Source: Eubacteriales Family XIII. Incertae Sedis bacterium
GTDB lineage: Bacteria > Bacillota_A > Clostridia > Peptostreptococcales > Anaerovoracaceae
Direction of reading: 5' to 3'
Length of the DNA stretch: 8,047 nt
Assembly (NCBI GenBank): GCA_031278145.1
Contig: JAITLA010000051.1
Coordinates: 1 to 8,047, forward strand
In this document: in pieces, positions 1 to 5,315 of the stretch
Position numbering within the stretch: the first letter of the stretch is position 1
Layout: each line of letters begins with the position of its first letter
The notes under the pieces: model-generated
Seen by the model: the letters and a program-made list of their open reading frames with translations, nothing else
Databases searched by the model: none
Told to the model about the DNA's origin: nothing
Made by a program: the position numbers and the translations under genes

Positions 1-761
1 CGGCCGTCGGCAGGATCGTGCTTTCCGCGCAGAACGTCGGCGGGGACATCCTGATCTCCGTAAGCGACGACGGCAAGGGCCTCGACGCCGATTACATCAT
101 CACGAAGGCGCGCGACCGCGGCCTCCTCGCGAAGCCCGAGAGCGAATACAGCGAGAAGGAGATCTTCAACCTTCTCATGCTCCCCGGCTTCTCCACAAAG
201 GAGCAGGTGACGGAATTCTCCGGCAGGGGCGTCGGCATGGACGTCGTGAAGAAGAACATCGAGAAGATCGGCGGCACCGTCACAATCGAAAGCGTCAAGG
301 GCCAAGGCACCACCATCTATTTCAAGATACCGCTGACGCTCGCCATCATCGCGAGCATGGAGATCGAGGCGGGCGGCAACACCTACGCCATCCCCATCGT
401 GAACATCCGCGAATCCTTCAAGGCCGCGGAAAACCAGCTCCTTTCGGACCCCGACGGCAACGAGATGATCATGATACGCGGCGCGGCCTATCCGATCATC
501 CGCCTGCACAGGATATTCAACGTCGATGGCTGCATCGAGAGCGTTGTGGACGGGATATTGCTGCTGGTGGATTCCGGCGACAGGCTGGCCTGCATTCTCG
601 CGGACAAGCTGCTCGGCAAGCATCAGGTCGTCGTCAAGCCGCTCCCGAACTACCTCAACCGCTACGATGTGAAGGCCACCGGCATCGCCGGCTGCACGAT
701 ACTCGGCGATGGGAGCATCAGCCTTATTTTGGATATACCCCGCATACTCACACAGTATTAA
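1..761 (+). CDS. cheA: Chemotaxis histidine kinase CheA, C-terminal part (5' end outside window)
   Basis: This is the 3' part of the gene for the cytoplasmic kinase that takes phosphate from ATP and passes it to CheY and CheB in answer to chemoreceptor signals. The reading frame is open from base 3, so the gene begins upstream of the window. About 252 residues are visible. First comes the second half of the HATPase (P4) domain: the G1 box DDGKGLD, then PGFSTKEQVTEFSGRGVGMD covering the F and G2 boxes, then the GQGTTIYFKIPLTLAI region. After this, roughly the last 145 residues form a CheW-like P5 domain, which binds CheW and receptors. The phosphotransfer and dimer domains and the N box lie off the window. 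cheR begins 10 bases after the stop, so the two are probably co-transcribed. The identity is secure; only the partial extent limits it. Confidence 0.96.
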   Translation, partial: AVGRIVLSAQNVGGDILISVSDDGKGLDADYIITKARDRGLLAKPESEYSEKEIFNLLMLPGFSTKEQVTEFSGRGVGMDVVKKNIEKIGGTVTIESVKGQGTTIYFKIPLTLAIIASMEIEAGGNTYAIPIVNIRESFKAAENQLLSDPDGNEMIMIRGAAYPIIRLHRIFNVDGCIESVVDGILLLVDSGDRLACILADKLLGKHQVVVKPLPNYLNRYDVKATGIAGCTILGDGSISLILDIPRILTQY

Positions 762-763
762 AA

Positions 764-768
764 GTGAT
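764..768 (+). promoter_or_regulatory. Weak ribosome binding site of cheR
   Basis: GTGAT lies 3 bases before the ATG at 772. It matches the right-hand end of the extended Shine-Dalgarno sequence (AAGGAGGTGATC), where such a short spacing is expected. It supports the start at 772 over an upstream in-frame ATG at 709 that lies inside cheA. Confidence 0.4.
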
Positions 769-771
769 ATC

Positions 772-1578
772 ATGCTGAAGATCAAGGACAATGAATTCGA
801 CGAGTTGGTTGCGTTCATACACGACAATTACGGGGTGGATCTGCGCAAGAAGCGGGCGCTGGTCGAGGGACGGCTCGGCAACTACATACCGAGCCTCGGC
901 TATGGCAGCTTCGGCGACTACTTCACCTTTGCGAAGAACGACAAGACGGGTGAGGAATTGGTCACGCTGCTGAACAGGCTGACCACGAACTACACCTATT
1001 TCATGCGGGAACGTGAGCATTTCGACTTTTACGGAAACACCATACTGCCTTGGATCGACAAGGAACTGCGCACGAAGGACCTGCGCGTGTGGTGCGCCGG
1101 CTGCTCCACGGGGCAGGAACCCTACACGCTGGCCCTCCTGACGCTCGAATACCTGGGGACCGCCGCCGCGGGCTGGGATCACACCATCCTGGCCTCGGAC
1201 ATCTCCGACAGGGCGCTCGCCGCCGCGAAGAAGGGCCTCTACCCCAAGAGCGATTTCAATGAGATGCCCGCCGAATGGGTGCGGAAGTATTTCGTTTCTT
1301 ACGATGAAAATCAATACTCCGTCAACGATAAGTTGAAAAAGTGCCTCGCGTTCCGGCGTTTCAACCTTTTGGACAAGTTTTCGTTCAAGAAACAATTTCA
1401 AACTATTTTCTGCCGCAATGTCATGATATATTTCGACATTCAGACGAAAAACACGCTGATCAACAAGTATTACGACTGGCTTGTTCCGGGCGGCTATCTG
1501 CTTATCGGCCACAGCGAATCGCTGTCGGGCTGTACGCATAGGTTTCGCTATGTCATGCCCTCCGTCTATCAAAAATAA
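772..1578 (+). CDS. cheR: Chemotaxis protein methyltransferase CheR
   Basis: CheR methylates glutamates on chemoreceptors using S-adenosylmethionine, which drives sensory adaptation. The 268-residue product is close to the usual family length (about 255-290). An N-terminal helical domain (residues about 1-75, ending in LLNRLTTNYTYFMRE) is followed by the methyltransferase fold. Visible motifs are the SAM-binding AGCSTGQEPY, the acidic strand end LASDIS, FRRFNLLD, the IFCRNVMIYFD motif and the C-terminal LLIGHSESL. I chose the ATG at 772, where the protein begins MLKIKDNEFDEL as CheR proteins do; an in-frame ATG at 709 would add 21 unrelated residues encoded within cheA. Base composition changes sharply inside the gene: by hand count bases 1081-1230 are about 72% GC and 1291-1440 about 37%. 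The protein motifs stay intact across the change. Confidence 0.97.
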   Translation: MLKIKDNEFDELVAFIHDNYGVDLRKKRALVEGRLGNYIPSLGYGSFGDYFTFAKNDKTGEELVTLLNRLTTNYTYFMREREHFDFYGNTILPWIDKELRTKDLRVWCAGCSTGQEPYTLALLTLEYLGTAAAGWDHTILASDISDRALAAAKKGLYPKSDFNEMPAEWVRKYFVSYDENQYSVNDKLKKCLAFRRFNLLDKFSFKKQFQTIFCRNVMIYFDIQTKNTLINKYYDWLVPGGYLLIGHSESLSGCTHRFRYVMPSVYQK

Positions 1579-1591
1579 TCTCTATTATTTT
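1572..1591 (+). terminator. AT-only stem-loop overlapping the cheR stop
   Basis: A perfect 8-bp stem (AAAATAAT at 1572-1579 with ATTATTTT at 1584-1591) closes a CTCT loop and includes the cheR stop codon. It ends in four T residues. The stem has no G:C pair, so it would be a weak terminator at best. It may only mark the end of the chemotaxis transcript or be a chance feature of an AT-rich patch. Confidence 0.25.
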
Positions 1592-1601
1592 CTGCGCGCG
1601 C

Positions 1602-1628
1602 TCAAGTTCTGCCGGTATCCGTCGATAA
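1602..1628 (+). promoter_or_regulatory. Candidate sigma-28 (FliA/SigD) promoter for the fliD operon
   Basis: TCAAGTTC (1602-1609), 11 bases, then GTCGATAA (1621-1628) matches the known sigma-28 consensus TAAAGTTT-N11-GCCGATAA at 6 of 8 and 7 of 8 positions with exactly the consensus spacing. fliD, fliS and fliT are commonly sigma-28-dependent late flagellar genes, so the position fits. A start near 1634-1637 would give a leader of about 500 nt before fliD. A TATAAT overlaps at 1629-1634, but it has no good -35 box at the right distance. This rests on motif match and context only. Confidence 0.65.
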
Positions 1629-1730
1629 TATAATTGAAGAAATATCGGATTGCCCCATTGTGCCGGGGATGCCAAAATCGCGGGCTTTTTCCCGCTCGGC
1701 GCGCAGGATCGAAGGTCGGCCGGAGAAACC

Positions 1731-1755
1731 AAGCGAGCCCTGAAGGAGTGGCGAC
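1731..1755. repeat. Degenerate third copy of the direct-repeat core
   Basis: AAGCGAGCCCTGAA (1731-1744) is identical to bases 1941-1954 and 2066-2079 of the two 57-bp repeats. After a changed 4-6 base stretch it continues with GGCGAC, as they do. Beyond this the copies diverge. Upstream, a T-run followed by a GGCGCG-rich segment (1686-1703) loosely mirrors the T-run and GGCGCG before the last repeat (2004-2022), so this is probably an older, decayed unit of the same family. Confidence 0.5.
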
Positions 1756-1810
1756 GGTAAACTCCAACCGGCTAAAGGAGGCCACTGAAAAAGTCGGCAT
1801 TGGGCGCAGA

Positions 1811-1924
1811 ACACATGGGGACGGTTCATTTGTGTAACACATGCAATGTTGGAATTGCGCGATTTACCGGCACGGGCCACAGTGCCAAACCTGCCCAATA
1901 CACAAAAGAACCGTCCCCGTGTGT
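1811..1924. mobile_element. MITE/REP-like element with 25-bp terminal inverted repeats
   Basis: Bases 1811-1835 and 1900-1924 are inverted repeats that match at 23 of 25 positions. Both carry the core GGGGACGGTTC or its complement next to TTTGTGT. The 64 bases between them hold two further small hairpins: GCAAT/ATTGC (1843-1847 and 1854-1858) and GGCAC/GTGCC (1869-1873 and 1882-1886). There is no room for a transposase, so if mobile it depends on one supplied elsewhere. From memory, ends of this GGGGACGGTTC type recur in Clostridia genomes, often near Y1 (IS200/RAYT-type) transposase genes; I cannot verify that here. No target-site duplication is evident. It could instead act as a structured element within the fliD leader RNA. 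Confidence 0.6.
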
Positions 1925-1931
1925 ACTCATT

Positions 1932-1988
1932 AGGGTACGCAAGCGAGCCCTGAACAAGCGGCGACAAAGCCGGACGGAAAAAAGACAA
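1932..1988. repeat. 57-bp direct repeat, copy 1
   Basis: This stretch is identical over 57 bases to 2057-2113, at a 125-bp offset. It starts AGGGTACGCAAGCGAGCCC and ends in GGAAAAAAGACAA. Copy 1 begins 7 bases after the right end of the MITE-like element. It encodes no credible protein in any frame. Confidence 0.9.
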
Positions 1989-2056
1989 ACGGGTATTGCG
2001 TAGGATTTTTTTCGGCCGGCGCGAAGCGCGAGTGAAGGGCGAAGCGCGCGTACATA

Positions 2057-2113
2057 AGGGTACGCAAGCGAGCCCTGAACAAGCGGCGACAAAGCCGGAC
2101 GGAAAAAAGACAA
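2057..2113. repeat. 57-bp direct repeat, copy 2, just upstream of fliD
   Basis: Identical to copy 1 (1932-1988). It ends 7 bases before the fliD ribosome binding site, so it lies in the fliD leader under either promoter model. Its first bases pair with the spacer: GCGTAC (2048-2053) and GTACGC (2060-2065) can form a 6-bp hairpin that copy 1 lacks because its upstream flank differs. Perfect identity implies recent duplication or ongoing sequence exchange. Confidence 0.9.
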
Positions 2114-2120
2114 GCAATTT

Positions 2121-2127
2121 AGGGAGG
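2121..2127 (+). promoter_or_regulatory. Ribosome binding site of fliD
   Basis: AGGGAGG ends 8 bases before the ATG at 2136. It is a strong Shine-Dalgarno match at good spacing and fixes the fliD start. Confidence 0.85.
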
Positions 2128-2135
2128 ATTTTATT

Positions 2136-4415
2136 ATGGCGACTGTAGGCTCGGTATCAAGCAGCATAACGACAAAGACCGGCATAGGCGGACTCGCTTC
2201 CGGCATGGACATAGACAGCATGATCCTGAAGATGACGGCGGCGAGCAGGCTGAAGGTCACGAAGCAGGAGCAGAGCCTGCAAAAGCTGGAGTGGAAGCAG
2301 AGCGCCTACCGCTCCGTCACGACGGCGCTGATGGAGTTTCGCGACAAGTATTTCAACAGCCTGTCGGCGACCAACTTCAAGAGCCAAAGCCTCTTCAACA
2401 CGATACGCGCCACCCTGCCTACGGACACCACGGCCTTCACGGCCACGGCCACCTCGAGCGCGGTCGCGGGCAAGAGCTATGTGAACAGCATACAGCAGCT
2501 TGCGACGAGCGAGTCCATCACGAACGCGAGCACCGTATCCACGACGCTCTATTCCACCGCAGGCGCGCAATTCACCGATCTGGCCGACTTCGTGTCCAAG
2601 ACGGGCGGGCAGCCGAAGGACTTCATGCTCACCCTGGACGGGGTGTCGCGGACCGTCGTCATAGACGACGCCTTTGTGGAGGATCTGAAGACAATCGCGC
2701 TGTCCGACAGCAGCGCCACGCACCATGTCGCAAACGCGGACGCCGCGACGATAGCCGCCTTCGATCTGTCAACGGTCACGGATCGCGGCCAACAGGCCGA
2801 ATATCTGGAGGACGCCCTCCAAAACCGCATCAACGCGCTGTTCGACAACCCGGCGGGACAGCAGGGGGCCTCGACGTCGCAGCGGATCACCGTGGATGCG
2901 AACTCCTCCGGAAGCACTCTGGGCGTTTACTTTTCCGCGCAGGACGGCTCCAAGCTGACCATCGGCTACGCGACCGCCCCGGCGGCCGTTGAGGCGCAAA
3001 GGACAAATGAGAGCGCGGCGGAGTACAAAACAAGGCTCGAGGCCGAAACGCTGGCCAATCACAAGGCCACGGGCCTCGGCGCGCTCGGCTTCGCGGACAA
3101 GCAGAGCAACCGGCTCAACATCTACAGCTCCATCGCCGAGCTGCGGGACACGGGAAATATCAACGGCACCATCGCGCCGCCGAATCCGACGCTCAACTCG
3201 GACGGCACAGCCTCCAACAACTACGTCTTCATCATAAACGACGTGCGCATCTCCGTCAACGAGGACGAGTCCATCTCGAGCCTCATGAGCAAGATCAACG
3301 CCAGCCAGGCGGGCGTCACGCTCAGCTACTCGGAGGTCACGGACAAGTTCACGCTCACGGCCAAGCAGCAGGGCACGGGTGAGAACATCGTCATGGGCGA
3401 CACAAACGGCAACCTGCTCATGGCGCTGGGCCTGAAGAACGGCACCTACAACTACACCACCACAGACTCCGGCGGCAACACCATAAGCCACAGTGTCACC
3501 AGCAGCGGCGCCGCCGCCACGGTCTACGGCCAAAACGCAATCGCCTACATCGACGGACAGAAGATCGAACGCGCGAGCAACGAGTTCACCGTGAACGGCG
3601 TCGCCTACTCGCTCAAGAGCCTGTTCAAGGATACATGGACGCCGCAGATCGATACGACAAGCGGCAAGGTGACCAACGCGACCGATGGCACGGAGGTTTC
3701 GCTCGCGGCCGACGTGACGGACCTGAAAGAGCACATCAAGAACTTCGTGACGGACTACAACGCCCTCGTCGATCTCCTCTACGGCGTGACCAACGAAGAG
3801 GCTTACAGCGACTACGAGCCGCTGACCGAGGAAGAGCGCGCCGCCATGAGCGAGAGCCAGATCAAGCTCTGGGAGGAAAAGGCGAAGTCCGGCATACTGC
3901 GCAACGACAGCACCATCAACAAGATCTTCTCGTCCATGCGGGAGGCCTTCCTCACCTCGGTGAACGGCTTCAGCCTCTTCAACATGGGCATCACCTACGG
4001 CAACGTGAACGAGAGCTGGAAGTCGAACGGCAAGCTGACGATCTCGGACGAGGCGAAGTTGCAGTCGGCGCTGGAGGCGAACCCCGATCAGGTGCGTGAC
4101 TTCTTCACAAACGCGAGCAAGGGCGTGGCCACAAAGCTCGACACGATCATCGACAACGCCGTCCGCACGACGGGCGGCGAGGGGCATCGCGGCTCCCTGA
4201 TCGAGATAGCCGGCTGGCCCTCCACGCTCTCCGAAACGGAGAACACCCTGTACACGCAGATACTGAACCACAACAAGCGCATCACCACGCTCAAGGAGCA
4301 GCTCGAGAAGGAAGAGAGCCGGCTGTGGACGCAGTTCTCCGCCATGGAGGAAGCCCTCTCCAAGCTGAACGAGCAGAACAGCCTGATCTCGCAATACTTC
4401 GGAGCCAGCGCATGA
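2136..4415 (+). CDS. fliD: Flagellar filament cap protein FliD (HAP2), enlarged
   Basis: FliD forms the cap at the tip of the growing filament, where exported flagellin folds and is inserted. The N-terminus shows the family signature GIGGLASGMDIDSMI (residues 16-30), followed by a helical region (about 35-75). The C-terminal domain begins around residue 480 (ASNEFTVNGVAYSL). It contains RNDSTINKIFSSMREAF (about 588-604), a GKLTISDEAKLQSALEANPDQV segment in two parts with the expected spacing, and a final heptad-like helix ending ISQYFGASA. At 759 residues it is about 260-290 longer than well-known FliD proteins (E. coli 468, B. subtilis 498). The extra length lies in the central, surface-exposed and usually variable part (about 120-400). 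The segment FIINDVRISVNEDESISSLM, soon followed by a LGL motif, also fits the family. There is no signal peptide, as expected for a flagellar type III export substrate. The stop overlaps an ATG (ATGA), but the better fliS start lies further on. Confidence 0.96.
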   Translation: MATVGSVSSSITTKTGIGGLASGMDIDSMILKMTAASRLKVTKQEQSLQKLEWKQSAYRSVTTALMEFRDKYFNSLSATNFKSQSLFNTIRATLPTDTTAFTATATSSAVAGKSYVNSIQQLATSESITNASTVSTTLYSTAGAQFTDLADFVSKTGGQPKDFMLTLDGVSRTVVIDDAFVEDLKTIALSDSSATHHVANADAATIAAFDLSTVTDRGQQAEYLEDALQNRINALFDNPAGQQGASTSQRITVDANSSGSTLGVYFSAQDGSKLTIGYATAPAAVEAQRTNESAAEYKTRLEAETLANHKATGLGALGFADKQSNRLNIYSSIAELRDTGNINGTIAPPNPTLNSDGTASNNYVFIINDVRISVNEDESISSLMSKINASQAGVTLSYSEVTDKFTLTAKQQGTGENIVMGDTNGNLLMALGLKNGTYNYTTTDSGGNTISHSVTSSGAAATVYGQNAIAYIDGQKIERASNEFTVNGVAYSLKSLFKDTWTPQIDTTSGKVTNATDGTEVSLAADVTDLKEHIKNFVTDYNALVDLLYGVTNEEAYSDYEPLTEEERAAMSESQIKLWEEKAKSGILRNDSTINKIFSSMREAFLTSVNGFSLFNMGITYGNVNESWKSNGKLTISDEAKLQSALEANPDQVRDFFTNASKGVATKLDTIIDNAVRTTGGEGHRGSLIEIAGWPSTLSETENTLYTQILNHNKRITTLKEQLEKEESRLWTQFSAMEEALSKLNEQNSLISQYFGASA

Positions 4416-4457
4416 GCACCGGCGCCACGGACGATGGAACCATAACCGCCAACAAAA

Positions 4458-4464
4458 GGGAGGT
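4458..4464 (+). promoter_or_regulatory. Strong ribosome binding site that places the fliS start at a TTG
   Basis: GGGAGGT, preceded by AAAA, lies 7 bases before the TTG at 4472. It is as strong as the fliD site and points to TTG initiation instead of the ATG at 4412, which has no comparable site. Confidence 0.75.
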
Positions 4465-4471
4465 ACTGAAA

Positions 4472-4861
4472 TTGACGCTTCCGGCAAACAATCCTTACGC
4501 GCAATACAAGGCACAATCCCTCGAAACCATGACGAACGGAGAGATCATCGTCAAGCTCTTCGAGGAGGCTTCCAAACAGATCAGCACGGCAATCTTCCTC
4601 ACGAGCCAAAACGAGGACGTGAAGGCGTTCAACTGCATATCCAAGGCACAGAAGGTCATCTCCACGCTTTCCCTGTCGCTGGACATGAGCTACGGCATAT
4701 CGCTGTCGCTGAACGATCTGTACGCATTCATCCACAGCGAGCTCGGCAAGGCCATCGCGGTGAAGGATACCGCCTCCATGAAATCCATGCTGGGCATGGT
4801 CGATGAACTGAAGGTGACCTTCCGCCAGGCGGAGAAAATGGCGCGGGCGGGCCGCTTCTGA
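4472..4861 (+). CDS. fliS: Flagellin chaperone FliS (TTG start)
   Basis: FliS binds the C-terminus of newly made flagellin in the cytoplasm, blocks early polymerisation and guides it to the flagellar export gate. Started at TTG 4472 the protein has 129 residues, typical for the family. It opens MTLPANNPYAQYKAQSLETM and continues NGEIIVKLFEEASKQI, matching the family pattern NPY..Y....V.TAsP.eLi..LYdg. The rest is predicted helical, with a C-terminal ELKVTFRQAEKMARAGRF. Starting at the ATG at 4412 (overlapping the fliD stop) would add 20 residues that look unlike FliS (STGATDDGTITANKREVLK). It follows fliD closely and overlaps the next gene by one base (TGATG), so the three are almost certainly one operon. 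Confidence 0.94.
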   Translation: MTLPANNPYAQYKAQSLETMTNGEIIVKLFEEASKQISTAIFLTSQNEDVKAFNCISKAQKVISTLSLSLDMSYGISLSLNDLYAFIHSELGKAIAVKDTASMKSMLGMVDELKVTFRQAEKMARAGRF

Positions 4862-5253
4862 TGACCCGCTGCACGACGGCGGCTTATATCGAGCGGAAGG
4901 ACGCGCTCCTGACGGACTGCCTTCGGCTCACCGAGGATATCTACAGCGCCCTCGACAGGCCGGAAAGCCTTCCCGCGCTGCTGGATCGGCGCATGGAGCT
5001 GTTGCGGGCGCTTTTCCGGCTCGACGAGGAAGCGGGAGAGGCGAAGGCCGCCTGTCCCGAGGACGAGAACAAGCGCTTGACCGCCAAGCTGCGGCTCATA
5101 CAGAGCCTCGACGCGCGGATCGAAACGGCGCTGGGCGCCGCGCGAAGCGAGCTGCTCAACACCATGAAGCGCAACGCGACGGAACGGAAATTCACGGGCT
5201 ACGCCCCCGTGACGGATTCCGGAAAGGGCCGCCGCTTGGACGAAAAAAAATGA
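4861..5253 (+). CDS. FliT-like putative flagellar chaperone
   Basis: This 130-residue protein is translated from an ATG sharing one base with the fliS stop (TGATG), which suggests translational coupling; no clear ribosome binding site of its own is visible. It is charged, nearly all helical, and has no signal peptide or membrane segment. The pattern YIERKDALLTDCLRLTEDI, then LLDRRMELLRAL, then IQSLDARIETALGAARSELL resembles FliT/FlgN-type helical-bundle export chaperones, and the tail TGYAPVTDSGKGRRLDEKK recalls FliT-like proteins of Gram-positives. FliT binds FliD and keeps it soluble before export, and fliT commonly follows fliS. Sequence similarity in this family is low, so position carries much of the call. 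A different small helical flagellar protein is the main alternative. Confidence 0.6.
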   Translation: MTRCTTAAYIERKDALLTDCLRLTEDIYSALDRPESLPALLDRRMELLRALFRLDEEAGEAKAACPEDENKRLTAKLRLIQSLDARIETALGAARSELLNTMKRNATERKFTGYAPVTDSGKGRRLDEKK

Positions 5254-5275
5254 GCGTCACGCGAGCCCTCCGTCA

Positions 5276-5315
5276 AAAAGGCCGCCGTCCGAATCGATTC
5301 GGACGGCGGCCTTTT
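5276..5315. terminator. Perfect 40-bp palindrome, bidirectional intrinsic terminator
   Basis: Bases 5276-5315 are a perfect palindrome centred between 5295 and 5296. The arms read AAAAGGCCGCCGTCCGAATC and its complement, so the stem is GC-rich with a T-run on either strand (TTTT for plus, TTTTT for minus). It lies 22 bases after the FliT-like gene and includes the first two bases of the stop codon of the convergent J-domain gene. It can therefore end transcription from both sides. In RNA the central few bases would form the loop. Confidence 0.92.

Larger units (their letters stand above)
1579..2135. other. Gene-free, repeat-rich leader region between cheR and fliD
   Basis: This 557-base stretch holds no gene I can support. 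Short open frames exist on both strands, but none has a ribosome binding site or recognisable protein sequence, and several run through the repeats. In order it contains a sigma-28-like promoter (1602-1628), small hairpins (1653-1667 and 1680-1695), a degenerate repeat copy (1731-1755), a MITE-like element (1811-1924), two copies of a 57-bp repeat (1932-1988, 2057-2113) with a GC-rich spacer, and the fliD ribosome binding site (2121-2127). Confidence 0.8.

Noticed and set aside
709..771. Upstream ATG as the cheR start
   Set aside because: It lies inside cheA and adds 21 residues (beginning MGASALFWIY) that do not resemble CheR; ATG 772 gives a standard N-terminus.
748..1572. Open frame of 274 codons on the minus strand opposite cheR
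   Set aside because: It is antisense to an unmistakable CheR and has no ribosome binding site or motif.
1607..1634. Sigma-A promoter using TATAAT at 1629-1634
   Set aside because: The -10 is perfect, but the matching -35 position reads TTCTGC with poor agreement and 16-base spacing; the overlapping sigma-28 match is better.
1680..1695. GCGGG-CTTTTT-CCCGC hairpin as an intrinsic terminator
   Set aside because: The T-run is in the loop, not after the stem, so it does not fit an intrinsic terminator.
1799..1899. ATTGGGC (1799-1805) pairing with GCCCAAT (1893-1899) as part of a riboswitch-like fold
   Set aside because: The 7-bp pairing crosses the stronger 25-base inverted repeat, so it would need a pseudoknot. 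No known riboswitch motif is visible, and chance is a sufficient explanation.
1731..2113. CRISPR array
   Set aside because: There are only two full repeats, 57 bp long with a single 68-bp spacer and no cas genes, unlike a CRISPR array.
1602..2117. Short open frames on both strands in the intergenic region
   Set aside because: They run through the inverted and direct repeats, lack ribosome binding sites, and their translations only reflect the repeats.
2769..4514. Open frame of 581 codons on the minus strand opposite fliD
   Set aside because: It is antisense to a clear FliD, has low-complexity Arg/Val/Ala-rich composition with no recognisable domain, and is explained by GC-rich codon positions of fliD.
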